Below, piece by piece: positions 37,082 through 46,180 of a stretch of DNA of 63,678 nucleotides. Position 1 is the stretch's first letter; every line of letters starts with the position of its first letter. The position numbers were made by a program, and so were the translations under genes. Location: positions 1-63,678 of the forward strand of contig LOEV01000234.1 in the NCBI GenBank assembly GCA_001516065.1, in the 5' to 3' direction. The notes under the pieces were generated by a model, which made no database searches, was not told where the DNA came from, and saw nothing but the letters and a program-made list of their open reading frames with translations. This DNA comes from Alphaproteobacteria bacterium BRH_c36. Its GTDB lineage: Bacteria; Pseudomonadota; Alphaproteobacteria; Rhizobiales; Hyphomicrobiaceae.

Positions 37082-38914
37082 ATGACCTTCACGCCTCGCG
37101 GCCGGTTGATCAATCCGCGCCTCGGCATCTATTTCGGGATTTTTGCCAGCGGCTTCATTTCGCTGGTCCTGATGCTTTTGATGTTCGAGCAAATGGGTGT
37201 CTCGCGGGGGCTCCTCAGCGGACTCATGCTCGGCGGCGCCTTGAGCGCGTTCCTCATCATATCCGTGGCGGGAATTTCGCGAGAGCCGATCGACTTCTTC
37301 GCTGCCGGCCGCCGCGTTCCAGCAGTCTATTGCGGCCTTGGCCTTGCCGTTTCGACGATGGGCGCCACCGGCATGGCCTGCCTGGCCGGCGCGTTCTTCC
37401 TGATCGGCTTCGACGCCATCTGGATCATGTCCGGCGGGTTCGCCGGGTATGTCGTCATGGCTGTCCTGCTGGCGCCGTTCCTGCGCAAGTTCGGCGCCTT
37501 CACCGTGCCGACCTACCTTGGTCGACGTTTCGACAGCCGCAATGTGCGCATCGTCTCCGCCGCCCTGTTTTCGGTACCGACTCTGTTGATCCTTGCCGCT
37601 GAGATCGGGATAGGGGCCAAGGCAGTCGATTGGTTGCTTGCACAGGGACCAGCGGTCGCGACCGCGGTCATGGTGCTTGCCGTAATCTGCGGACTTGTAT
37701 TTGGCGGTATGCGCGCCCTGACCTGGACGGGTGTTGCAACAGGCGTGGCAGCTCTACTGGCACTCGTCGTCCCCGTCGCCATCATCGCCGTCCTTCTGGG
37801 CTACCTGCCCTTGCCGCAACTAAGTCACGGGCCGATGATCCGCGGCATCGGCAGGTCCGAGGCGATTGTCGGGATGCCGATCGGGCTGCAGCCGCAATTA
37901 GGGCTGTTGTTGCCGTTCGACGGTTTCCAGCCGGTCTTCAAACGCATCGCTGAACCGTTTGGCGCCATCGGGCCGCTGGCCTATTCGCTGGCCACGCTGT
38001 CGGTGATGATGGGGGTCGCCGCAGCACCTTGGATACTGCCGCGCATTGCGACCACGCCGGGGGTCTATGAAGCACGCAAGGCGCTGGGCTGGGCTTGCTT
38101 CTTTTTCGGCTCGATCATGCTGACGCTGATCACGATTGCCGTCTTCATGCGCGAATATCTGATGCAGGCCGCCGGCAGCTCCATTGCCGCCCCGCCCGAT
38201 TGGCTGCGCGATCTCGTCACGCAGCGTTTTGCTCAAATCTCGACCCGCGGCAACCAGATCGGGGTCGGCGAAATCGCGTTCGACCGCGACAGCATTCTTC
38301 TGGCGCTGCCCCATGCGGCCGGGCTACCGGAAGTTTTCGCTAACCTCGCCGCGGTCGGGATACTTGCGGCAGCCTTCGCCGCCGCCAGCGCCGCCGCGCT
38401 GACGCTTGCTGCCATGTTGTCGGAGGATATCGTCAACGGCCTCAACTGGCAGCCGCCAGCCACCACAATTCGGCTCATCGTTGTCCGCGTGATGATTGTA
38501 ATCGTCGTCTCGTTCGGCGGCCTGATCGCCGTAATTGCGCACGGCGATGCCCTGAAGCTGCTGCTCTGGGCGCTGGCATTGACCGCTTCAGCGGGGTTCC
38601 CGGTACTGGTCGCTTCGATCTGGTGGAAACGCGTCAACCAGTACGGGGCATTCGCTGGCATCGTCACTGGATTCGCCGTTGCGATCCTCATGATCCTTGC
38701 TTCAGAAAGCAGGCTGATCGAGCTGTCGAGTGTATTGGCAGCCATTGTCGCAGTGCCCGCGGGGGTTGCCGCACTCGTGACCGTCAGCCTGTTGACCCTG
38801 CCGCCGACCCGGCATTCGCTGGAACTTGTTCGCGATGTGCGAGTTCCCGGCGGGGAAATCCTGTATGATCGCGAGATGCGTATCCTTCGGCAGAAGGAGC
38901 GTCGGCGGACATGA
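37082..38914 (+). CDS. Sodium:solute symporter family permease, VC_2705/ActP-like (first pair)
   Basis: 610 residues with about 13 membrane helices. GISREPIDFFAAGRRVPAVY near residue 60 and VSTMGATGMACLAGAFFLIG are the SSS family start motifs. The cytoplasmic tail is short and basic (REMRILRQKERRRT). Together with DUF4212 it probably takes up acetate, lactate or another small carboxylate with sodium or protons; the exact solute is not readable. GGAC precedes the ATG. The adjacent permease-kinase and LuxR regulator make it a likely target of that system. Confidence 0.9.
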   Translation: MTFTPRGRLINPRLGIYFGIFASGFISLVLMLLMFEQMGVSRGLLSGLMLGGALSAFLIISVAGISREPIDFFAAGRRVPAVYCGLGLAVSTMGATGMACLAGAFFLIGFDAIWIMSGGFAGYVVMAVLLAPFLRKFGAFTVPTYLGRRFDSRNVRIVSAALFSVPTLLILAAEIGIGAKAVDWLLAQGPAVATAVMVLAVICGLVFGGMRALTWTGVATGVAALLALVVPVAIIAVLLGYLPLPQLSHGPMIRGIGRSEAIVGMPIGLQPQLGLLLPFDGFQPVFKRIAEPFGAIGPLAYSLATLSVMMGVAAAPWILPRIATTPGVYEARKALGWACFFFGSIMLTLITIAVFMREYLMQAAGSSIAAPPDWLRDLVTQRFAQISTRGNQIGVGEIAFDRDSILLALPHAAGLPEVFANLAAVGILAAAFAAASAAALTLAAMLSEDIVNGLNWQPPATTIRLIVVRVMIVIVVSFGGLIAVIAHGDALKLLLWALALTASAGFPVLVASIWWKRVNQYGAFAGIVTGFAVAILMILASESRLIELSSVLAAIVAVPAGVAALVTVSLLTLPPTRHSLELVRDVRVPGGEILYDREMRILRQKERRRT

Positions 38915-39080
38915 TGCGAATGGGGAAACATCGGGCCAGTGCGATGATCGTGACGTTCGCCGTTAACTGCCGCAGGCGAACTTCGCAACCGGGCCACGAG
39001 CCCGCCCTTCAGGTTGTCCGGGGTAGACCGTCGGCTGCATGCCGGCAGCATGCCTGCGGCATGTCGGGGCGGTTAACCAA

Positions 39081-40133
39081 ATGCCGGTACGTTCGCATCC
39101 CTCCTTGCCCAATGGCGCCGCTCCGGACGATCACGGCGCTTTTCCCTGTGAGAAAGGCGGGCTAGTGGACTTCACCGAACGAATTGATCTTTATTCGCCG
39201 ATAGAGCCTTACAGCTACGGCCATCTGGACGTAGGCGAGGGCCATGAAATCTATTTCGAGGAGTGCGGCAACCCGCGCGGCATCCCGGTCGTCTTGTTGC
39301 ACGGCGGTCCCGGCGCAGGGTCCAGCCGCACCATGCGCCGCTTCCATGATCCGCGCCACTACCGCATCATCCTTTTCGACCAGCGCGGCTGCGGCCATTC
39401 GCGACCCACCGCAAGCCTGAGTTCCAACACGACTTGGCATTTGGTCGCTGATATCGAGCGCCTGCGCACCCACCTCGGCATCAGCCGCTGGCAGGTGTTC
39501 GGCGGCTCCTGGGGCTCGACGTTGGCGCTGGCCTACGCCGAAACCTACCCCGAGCGTGTAACCGGCCTTATCCTGCGCGGCATCTTTCTCGTTCGCCGGG
39601 CCGAGGTCGATTGGTTCTACACCAGTGGTTGCAGCTGGCTGTTTCCCGACCAGTACGCACCTTTCGTCGAGCACATACCACAAGCCGAGCGCGGCGACAT
39701 TATCGCCGCCTATTACCGCCGGCTGACGCACACGGACAGGTCTGTGCAACTCGCAGCAGCACGCATCTGGAGCGCCTGGGAAGGTTCGACGTTGAGCATA
39801 TTTCCGGAGCGCACGCACCTGCGTTCACTGACGTCCGATCAATACGTGCTCGCCTTTGCCCGGATCGAGTGTCACTACTTTGTCCATGCCGGGTTTCTCA
39901 ATCGAGATGCCCAGCTTCTCGACGACGCCCACCGCCTCGCGGGTATCCCCGGCGTGGTCATTGCCGGCCGTTACGATGTAATCACGCCCGTCAAATCCGC
40001 CTGGGAACTATGCCGGGTCTGGCCCGACGCGGAATTGCGGATCGTTCCCGATGCTGGCCACGCCATGACGGAACCGGGCACGCTACACGAGCTTGTTGCT
40101 GCAACTCAAAGGTTCGCGGCACGAGGCCGTTGA
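39081..40133 (+). CDS. pip: Proline iminopeptidase (alpha/beta hydrolase)
   Basis: 350 residues. It removes N-terminal proline from peptides. Motifs: HGGPGAGSS (oxyanion region), DQRGCGHSRP, nucleophile Ser in FGGSWGSTLALAYA, late Asp in GRYDVITP and His in DAGHAM. The conserved domain begins at LYSPIEPYSYGHLDVGEGH, so about 30 residues before it are not conserved. Three starts are possible: an in-frame start at 39039, ATG 39081 (used) and GTG 39165, which has AAAGGCGGG close by and may be the true one. Transcribed alone; convergent with yjbQ. Confidence 0.9.
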   Translation: MPVRSHPSLPNGAAPDDHGAFPCEKGGLVDFTERIDLYSPIEPYSYGHLDVGEGHEIYFEECGNPRGIPVVLLHGGPGAGSSRTMRRFHDPRHYRIILFDQRGCGHSRPTASLSSNTTWHLVADIERLRTHLGISRWQVFGGSWGSTLALAYAETYPERVTGLILRGIFLVRRAEVDWFYTSGCSWLFPDQYAPFVEHIPQAERGDIIAAYYRRLTHTDRSVQLAAARIWSAWEGSTLSIFPERTHLRSLTSDQYVLAFARIECHYFVHAGFLNRDAQLLDDAHRLAGIPGVVIAGRYDVITPVKSAWELCRVWPDAELRIVPDAGHAMTEPGTLHELVAATQRFAARGR

Positions 40134-40242
40134 GTTGGGCCGTTGATCGGGCGTCAGGCGCCATTGCCGTTCGCCAACGTGCCCATGACTCCGGGGGGCG
40201 TCGCAAATGGAGCCGTCGGCCGGTCCGCCGATCAACGCGCGT

Positions 40243-40683
40243 TCAGTCCACCTTCAATGTTCCGATGAAATGCAGCGCGATTTCGCGCCGGTGCGGTCGC
40301 CCGCGATGTTCGACGATATAGAGCCCCTGCCAGGTACCGAGCACCATTCGGCCCGCCTGCACGGGAATCGCCAGTGAGGTTGCCGTCAACATGGCCTTGA
40401 TGTGGGCCGGCATGTCGTCGGGCCCTTCGCTGTTGTGCCTGTAATCGCCGTCTTCAGGCGCCAGTTGGTCAAGGCAGTTCATCAGGTCGCGCTGAACGTC
40501 CGGATCGGCATTTTCCTGAATGACGAGCGAGGCCGAGGTATGGCGGATGAAGACGGTCAACAGTCCGTCCCAGGCACCTTGGCCGGCCAGCCACTGCGAC
40601 ACGCGCCTGGAGATATCCGTGAAACCGGCGCCGGCCGTCTCTATGAGAAGCTTTCCGGCCGACTGCTGCAATGAATGGCTCAT
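40243..40683 (-). CDS. YjbQ family protein (UPF0047)
   Basis: 146 residues, one UPF0047 domain. Family motifs: FIRHTSASLVIQENADPDVQ, HIKAMLTATSLAIPVQAG and LGTWQGLYIVEHRGRPHRRE. E. coli YjbQ has weak thiamine-phosphate synthase activity, but the physiological role is open. The three conserved His residues typical of its metal site are seen (HTSAS, RHNSEGPDDMPAHIK, EHRGRPHRR). It follows the secreted coiled-coil gene by 23 bases on the same strand and may be cotranscribed. Confidence 0.92.
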   Translation of the reverse strand: MSHSLQQSAGKLLIETAGAGFTDISRRVSQWLAGQGAWDGLLTVFIRHTSASLVIQENADPDVQRDLMNCLDQLAPEDGDYRHNSEGPDDMPAHIKAMLTATSLAIPVQAGRMVLGTWQGLYIVEHRGRPHRREIALHFIGTLKVD

Positions 40684-40706
40684 AGCCCTGACATGCGCCC
40701 ATCCGC

Positions 40707-41306
40707 CTAAAGAGGGGTGGAGCCGCGCGAATCACGATTTTCGCGATGCTCGTTGGGGCTCGGCTTGTCGCGCGGACCCTGCCAGTCACGATCACCGCGA
40801 TCCCCATGCGGAGGGCGATCCGGGTCGGTCTTTTCTCCGAAATCTTCGAAGCGCTCGCGAAACTTGCGAATCATCCCTTCGAGATAGTCGACGGCCCTGT
40901 CGACGTCCTCTTCGCTCGGCAGCTTCATTCCGGGCGGTAGACCACCGGGCGGGCCGTCCTGCTGCGATTGCGCCCCCTCGCCGCCATCGCGCTTACCGGT
41001 AATGAAGGTATCTTCCAGGCGGCGGACCTCGTCCTTGAGTTCGGCGTTTTCGGCTTTCAGCCGGCCGACCTCGTCACGCAGGCTGCGCTGGTCGTCGTCC
41101 ATCGGCGTGCAGGCCCAGCCGTCGGGCCGCTCGGCGCCTTCGTTCTTAGCGCAAAGCGACATGGCGCCTGTCTCCTGGTCAAGTCGCACAAAACCTCCCT
41201 CGACGGGTGACATGGTGAAACGACCTGGGGGTTCGGCGGCAGCCTGACCGGCGCACAAAGCGAGTACTGCGGCTGCGAATGCGGGACGGACGTGCGGGAT
41301 TCTCAA
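40707..41306 (-). CDS. Secreted coiled-coil protein of unknown function
   Basis: 199 residues. Signal peptide ending AGQAAA (about residue 24), then a compact region with two cysteines (MSLCAKNE and WACTPMDDD) about 15 residues apart, probably disulfide-bonded. A coiled coil follows (LRDEVGRLKAENAELKDEVR), and the tail is strongly polar (DRPPHGDRGDRDWQ). I do not recognise a named family, although the signal-Cys-coiled-coil layout recurs in rhizobia. The start is TTG at 41306, chosen because GGAG is seven bases upstream and the signal peptide begins there. A periplasmic structural role is only a guess. Confidence 0.75.
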   Translation of the reverse strand: MRIPHVRPAFAAAVLALCAGQAAAEPPGRFTMSPVEGGFVRLDQETGAMSLCAKNEGAERPDGWACTPMDDDQRSLRDEVGRLKAENAELKDEVRRLEDTFITGKRDGGEGAQSQQDGPPGGLPPGMKLPSEEDVDRAVDYLEGMIRKFRERFEDFGEKTDPDRPPHGDRGDRDWQGPRDKPSPNEHRENRDSRGSTPL

Positions 41307-41749
41307 CGGAGTTCTCCAGCTCTGCGGGCTTGCTTGCCCAAGAAGCGATTACGGCACGCAAGGAATATAGTCGCTAACTGTGGCAATTCCAGCAGAGTCC
41401 ATTGAAATCGCATGGCAACTGCGTTCGGGGGCGAATAGCGCATGATGCGCGGCCGTCCTGCGGCGCAAAGTTTCGCCCGCACTGGCAAGAGTCGTTTCGG
41501 AGTCCTATGCAAGTCGTCGGAAAAATACCGAGACTTTTTGCTCGGCCGTCCAAGAATAGGAAACTATTTAACCGAACATTTACTGCCGCCTGACAGTTTT
41601 CTAGCGTCAGGTTCCAAAATCGTGGCGCGTCTGGATCCCAATTTTCTGCTCGAAGACCGACCGCCGCTAGTGGGCACACGCCCGCCCCTCCCTCACCGGA
41701 GCTGCCGGCCTTCAAGAGCGCAGACCGAGTGATAGGGGACTTGGAAGAA
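41307..41749. promoter_or_regulatory. Divergent intergenic region with a CtrA-like half-site pair
   Basis: 443 bases between the secreted protein gene and the PodJ-like gene, with no credible gene. At 41568-41582 there is TTAA-N7-TTTA, one mismatch from the CtrA consensus TTAA-N7-TTAA. A CCTGAC/GTCAGG inverted repeat sits at 41589-41611. Both lie 140-180 bases before the PodJ-like start. The match is suggestive only. Confidence 0.35.
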
Positions 41750-44700
41750 ATGTCGATCCAAGACAATCAAACTGCCCGCGTTGTCGCGCAGGAGACCGAG
41801 GCCAACGCAGCCGAAGCCACAGTCATGGCCGACGATATGCACGCCATCGTCAAGCTCATCGCCACGCAGCTCGAGGACTCGGACCGCCGCCAGTCGGAAG
41901 TCCTCGGCGACATGCATCGGCGCCTTGCGGAGATGGGCAACGACGCCCGCCGCACACGCGCACAGGTGCCCGAGACGTTCGCACCAGCCTTCGAGCGCAT
42001 CGAGGAGGGCATCGAGCAGCTCGCGCGCCTCGTCGCCGCCGCCGAGCTGCATCAGCCCCGGTCCTCGCTGCTGGACTCGTCCTCCGCAGGCAGCGCCGAC
42101 GCCAGCCACGCCGGTGCCGGTACCGAGTTTGAAACGGACGAAGATGCCGACTGGCGCGCCACCAGCGAAGATGCGTTCCGTCAAGTAGTGTCCAACGTCG
42201 AATACTTTGCGGAACACTCCGAGGACCACTCCGCACAAGGCCCGGCGACTTTCGCTCCGATTTCGAGCGTATTCCCATCCGCCCGCGAGGCATTAGTTTC
42301 AGAGCAGCACCACCAACGCCACGAACGTCCTGACCGCAATGAGTACGTCGAAGGGGAAGCAAGCGCCGAAGACATGATGATTACGGATAACGCCGCCGAC
42401 CGCTTCGATTCCTATGCCGATGCCGAAGCAGGCGAGCCTCAGGCGCCGTCCGAAGTCTCGCAAACCGGCCAGGCGGACCAGTCCGGATCTGAAACCCGCT
42501 CCGAAGCCCCGGTCTTCGCAAACTTAGCTTTCGAGTACGATGCGGCGCACGCGAATGACCGTGCGCATGACGAAGCTTCCGTCGAGCCGGACGCACACTG
42601 GGATCGCGAGCAGGCCGAGGCCTTGACCCGCATCTATGAAGCCCACCTCGCAGGCGACGCCGTTGAGCCGGCTCCGTTCGCTCGCCGCCATCTTAGCGAG
42701 GTCGCCACCTTGGCCGCGGCCCGGACGCTGGACGGAGACCTGAACAACGAACTGCCCGAAGCTGCCCTCCGCAACGCAAAGCAGGAGCAAGTGCCCGCGC
42801 CAGTAAGCCAACTGCAAAATGGCAGCCAGCCATGGATTTCGACCGCTGCTCCGATCATCGAGCAGGCCTGGCTCGAAGAGCGTTTTGCTGAAATCGCTAC
42901 CAAGATCGAGGAATCGATCTTTGAACTGCGCGATGACCAGGCACTCCTAACGCTCAGCGACCGGTTCGGCGAATTCGAGGAGCGGGTCGGCTTGGCGCTC
43001 GAGGACGTTGCTACCCGCCACGATGTCGACGCCCTTAAGACCGCCGAATCCCAGATCGACTCGATGGTCGGCTATTTCGAGCGCGTCGAAGCTCAACTTG
43101 GCCGCATTGATAGCCTCGAAGGCCAGATGGAGACGCTGCTCGACCGACTGTCCGACGATAATCTCATGCAGTTATTCTCGGGGCAGGGCGGGCCGGACGA
43201 ATTCGATTACAGTGCCGTAGCAGAGGCTGCCGCCGAAAGCGTCGCCCAGCGGTTCCTCGCCGAATTCGCCAACGGCGCGATCGGCGGACGGGGCGAAAGC
43301 GAAGCCTTCGGCGACATGCGCGAAGCTCTCGAAGCCTTCATCACCGAACGCCGTGAGCGTGACGAAGAAGCGGCCGGCATGCTGGACACCATCCAGCAGG
43401 CGCTGATCCGCGTTCTCGACCGGGTGGAAGTGCTCGAATCGAGTTACGAGAACCCGCCGATGACTTCGCAACTCGATGTCGATTTTGCCGAAGTGGAAGA
43501 CGACGCCGCCCATGGCGAGTTCGAACCTGAGGGCGCCTTGCCCGAGCGCCGGCTGGAGCGCGCGCGCGGACAATCCGACTATTCCCAGACCCGTCTTGAG
43601 TATCCAGCCGCCGTCATGGGTCGCCCCGCCGAAGCGAAGATCGCCGTCGAGCCGCAGATCGAAGGCGAACCCGGAGTGCCCGGATACGAACAGGGCGAGG
43701 AGGCGTTCGACGACACCGGTGACGCCACCCGCGATGCCCATGCCTTCGGTGAGGTACAGGCCGGCGCCGCGCGTGACACCGCCGGCTACGAGGACGAAAA
43801 ATTTGCCGCAAACGGACCGGCAAGCCAGTCCGGCTCGCAGCCTGAGTGGCAGTCCGACGATCGCGACCAGAACGCGATCAGCCCCATCGACCGCCTCCGC
43901 CAGGAGTTCATCGCCGATGCCCGCCGTGCCCGCGAACGCGCCGCCGAACAGGCCCTTTTGTCCGAAGCCGATGTAGAATCTGAAGCGGCACCGGCAAAGT
44001 CCAGGCTTTCCGTGCCCGGCTTGTCGAGCCTCGGTGCCAAGATGCGCGGCACCGCTTCGGCAGCGAAGGCCCAGATTCTCGCGCCGGCCCCTGGCAAATC
44101 GCCAGCCGACGCTTCCCCCAAGGCATCCGCAGCAGCCAAATCTGCCGGCAGGTCCAAGGCGCTTGCAGGCGACGCCGCCGCCAGTTCTCGCTTCGCCCTG
44201 CCTCGCAGCAAGCTGCTGGTCGGTGCCGTGATCGTTCTCTTCGCGACCGCCGGCGCGCTATTGATGATGCGCAGCCCCTCCCAATCGATCTCTGACGTCG
44301 CGCCGCCGGTCATCGAGCAGAACTTCGACCGCCAGACGCCGGGTCCGCAGCTTTCCGGGCCGGAGGAAACGGTTCCGGGCCTGAAGGGCGAGGAAGCTCC
44401 CGACCGCCGTGGCAGCCTTGATGGTGGCCGCATCTACGATGGCGAGTTCAACTATGATGTGCCATCCAACGATGCAGTCCCGCCACTCGCCTCCGGCCTT
44501 GCCGGTGTCGCGGTTGCCGATCTCGACACGCAGCCCAATCCTGTCGCCGTGGCCAGGGCCCAGCGCCAGCAGCGTCTGGCCAGGATGTCCTCCGACCTCG
44601 GCGCCGCAGCCGCCTATGCGACGCCCGCCAACCTCGTCACCGACCAGCCGGCAGTCGATCAAACCGTGGCAGCTCAGGGTTCGCTCGCACGCGCCGGCGA

Positions 44701-45376
44701 TGGCAATCACCTCGATCTGCCGCCAGCCACCGTCGGTCCGTTGTCTTTGCGTCTTGCCGCAGCCAAAGGCGATCCCTCCGCGCAGTTCGAAGTCGCCGCC
44801 CGCCTTGCAGGCGGAACCGGCACGCAGCAGGACCTGAAAGGCGCCGTGCATTGGTATCAGCTGGCCGCCGCCCAGGGTTTCGCCCAGGCCCAGTACCGTC
44901 TCGGCACGCTTTACGAACGCGGCCTCGGTGTCGACAAGGATCTCGCCCGCGCCGGAGTCTGGTATGAGCGCGCCGCCGACCAGGGCAACGTCAAGGCTAT
45001 GCACAACCTGGCAGTTGTCAGTGCCGGGCGCGAACTTGGCGGCCCGGACTACGCAACCGCCGCCAAATGGTTCGCCGCCGCCGCCCAGTACGGCTTGAGC
45101 GACAGCCAGTTCAACATGGCCGTCCTCTGTGAAAACGGCCTTGGCGTCCCGAAGGATCTGAAACGGGCCTACGTTTATTATTCCCTCGCTTCCACCAAGG
45201 GCGACGAACAGGCAAAGATCCGCCGCGATGCAGTCCGCGGGATGCTTTCGAACGATGACCTCGACGCAGCTGAGCGTCAGCTTCAGTCATTCCGGTCCAA
45301 GATCGCCGACCGTATGGTCAACGACGCCCGTGTTGCCGGCGAGGACTGGAAGAAGCGCGCCGATGGTGGCTACTGA
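41750..45376 (+). CDS. PodJ-like polarity/cell-envelope protein with coiled coils and Sel1 repeats
   Basis: 1208 residues, very acidic. Residues 1-110 are helical (MADDMHAIVKLIATQLEDSD). A long disordered acidic region and further helices follow (about 370-580). One membrane helix lies at about 822-842 (KLLVGAVIVLFATAGALLMM). The periplasmic part ends in Sel1/TPR repeats (about 998-1170: AVHWYQLAAAQGFAQAQYRL, GVWYERAADQGNVKAMHNLA). A cytoplasmic coiled coil, one helix and periplasmic Sel1 repeats is the architecture of PodJ, the polar landmark of Caulobacter and Agrobacterium. I see no C-terminal peptidoglycan-binding domain. ATG 41750 follows AGGGGA. Confidence 0.75.
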   Translation: MSIQDNQTARVVAQETEANAAEATVMADDMHAIVKLIATQLEDSDRRQSEVLGDMHRRLAEMGNDARRTRAQVPETFAPAFERIEEGIEQLARLVAAAELHQPRSSLLDSSSAGSADASHAGAGTEFETDEDADWRATSEDAFRQVVSNVEYFAEHSEDHSAQGPATFAPISSVFPSAREALVSEQHHQRHERPDRNEYVEGEASAEDMMITDNAADRFDSYADAEAGEPQAPSEVSQTGQADQSGSETRSEAPVFANLAFEYDAAHANDRAHDEASVEPDAHWDREQAEALTRIYEAHLAGDAVEPAPFARRHLSEVATLAAARTLDGDLNNELPEAALRNAKQEQVPAPVSQLQNGSQPWISTAAPIIEQAWLEERFAEIATKIEESIFELRDDQALLTLSDRFGEFEERVGLALEDVATRHDVDALKTAESQIDSMVGYFERVEAQLGRIDSLEGQMETLLDRLSDDNLMQLFSGQGGPDEFDYSAVAEAAAESVAQRFLAEFANGAIGGRGESEAFGDMREALEAFITERRERDEEAAGMLDTIQQALIRVLDRVEVLESSYENPPMTSQLDVDFAEVEDDAAHGEFEPEGALPERRLERARGQSDYSQTRLEYPAAVMGRPAEAKIAVEPQIEGEPGVPGYEQGEEAFDDTGDATRDAHAFGEVQAGAARDTAGYEDEKFAANGPASQSGSQPEWQSDDRDQNAISPIDRLRQEFIADARRARERAAEQALLSEADVESEAAPAKSRLSVPGLSSLGAKMRGTASAAKAQILAPAPGKSPADASPKASAAAKSAGRSKALAGDAAASSRFALPRSKLLVGAVIVLFATAGALLMMRSPSQSISDVAPPVIEQNFDRQTPGPQLSGPEETVPGLKGEEAPDRRGSLDGGRIYDGEFNYDVPSNDAVPPLASGLAGVAVADLDTQPNPVAVARAQRQQRLARMSSDLGAAAAYATPANLVTDQPAVDQTVAAQGSLARAGDGNHLDLPPATVGPLSLRLAAAKGDPSAQFEVAARLAGGTGTQQDLKGAVHWYQLAAAQGFAQAQYRLGTLYERGLGVDKDLARAGVWYERAADQGNVKAMHNLAVVSAGRELGGPDYATAAKWFAAAAQYGLSDSQFNMAVLCENGLGVPKDLKRAYVYYSLASTKGDEQAKIRRDAVRGMLSNDDLDAAERQLQSFRSKIADRMVNDARVAGEDWKKRADGGY

Positions 45377-45408
45377 TCGGGCATCACGGCAGCGGTTGGA
45401 TAAAAGCT

Positions 45409-45470
45409 AGAGCATCATCCGACCATACGCGATCGCAAAGAGCGATCGGATGGTCAGATAAAGATGCTCT
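45409..45470. repeat. Long imperfect palindrome in intergenic region
   Basis: Outer arms AGAGCATC/GATGCTCT, then GACCAT/ATGGTC, then GATCGC/GCGATC around an AAAGA loop, nested in one 62-base hairpin. It begins 33 bases after the PodJ-like stop. Similar AGAGCAT...ATGCTCT palindromes are frequent between genes in rhizobia. The 320-base gap (45377-45696) holds this, the hairpin at 45603 and no gene. Confidence 0.7.
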
Positions 45471-45602
45471 AACTTTATGATTCTAGGCCAACTTTATCCG
45501 ATCCAGGAGTAGCCTTCGACGTTCCGTAAGATCGGATGTTGCTCTAGAGCGGCTCAGTGTTAGGTGGAAGCACTCCAAGATAACGACTGTGGCCCAACTG
45601 CT

Positions 45603-45650
45603 CGACAACAGCTTGCTGAGTGTTGACCAAAAGGAGCGCTGCCCCCGCGC
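45603..45650 (+). repeat. Dispersed hairpin related to the left-edge tandem array
   Basis: CGACAACAGCTTGCTGAGTG then TTGACCAAAAGGAGCGC. It shares the core GCTTGC-(T/G)-(G/C)-AGTGTTG-(A/G)-(C/G)-CAA-AGG with the 71-bp unit at 1-622. CAACA pairs with TGTTG. A GCCCCCGCGCAGGGCC-like palindrome follows directly. Confidence 0.6.
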
Positions 45651-45696
45651 AGGGCCGATTGGCCCGTGGGGTCATCTGAGCGCAGACATCAGCCGC

Positions 45697-46053
45697 TCAA
45701 CGCGCGGGGCTCAGGATCAGATAGATGAAGCGTGCCACTTCGCTCTCGAGGGGGAATGAAAGCATGCCCATGACCGAATAGCCAAGCAGCCACGGCATCA
45801 CGTAGAAGCGGAACATGTAGAAGAACCATGCGACGAACAACGGCACCAGCGGCTCGACCAGGAAGCCGGGGGTGATCGGTCGGAACAGGCGGATCACAGG
45901 ATCCGTCATTTGCACGAACGCCTTCATGAAGAAGAAGTCGGATGTTGTCGGCAGGAACAGGTTCATCGCCGCCCGGCCGATTAGCGTCCACATGATGGCG
46001 CCGAGCACGAAGTCCAGGATGATAACCCAGAACGGAAAAGGCAGGGGTTCCAT
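45697..46053 (-). CDS. YggT-like small membrane protein
   Basis: 118 residues with three hydrophobic segments (FWVIILDFVLGAIMWTLIG, EPLVPLFVAWFFYMFRFYV and a weaker one near the C-terminus). The central FVQMTDPVIRLFRPITPG resembles the TDP-x-L-x-P-x-R-x-I-x-P signature of YggT proteins, linked to osmotic and ionic homeostasis and to cell division or plastid complexes. ATG 46053 is chosen because the hydrophobic domain starts there; the upstream frame back to 46149 is low in hydrophobicity and has no ribosome site. It lies downstream of the symporter gene with a 127-base gap. Confidence 0.75.
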   Translation of the reverse strand: MEPLPFPFWVIILDFVLGAIMWTLIGRAAMNLFLPTTSDFFFMKAFVQMTDPVIRLFRPITPGFLVEPLVPLFVAWFFYMFRFYVMPWLLGYSVMGMLSFPLESEVARFIYLILSPAR

Positions 46054-46180
46054 GGTGGATGGGGCCCGTTGAACTGTCAGTGAGATAAAAGCAGGGGCAG
46101 GACGTTGAGGTCCAGCCCCTGCAAGGAAGTTAAGGCGACGACCGGCCACTCTATGGGGGTGGCCGGCGGTCTGGATCGGG

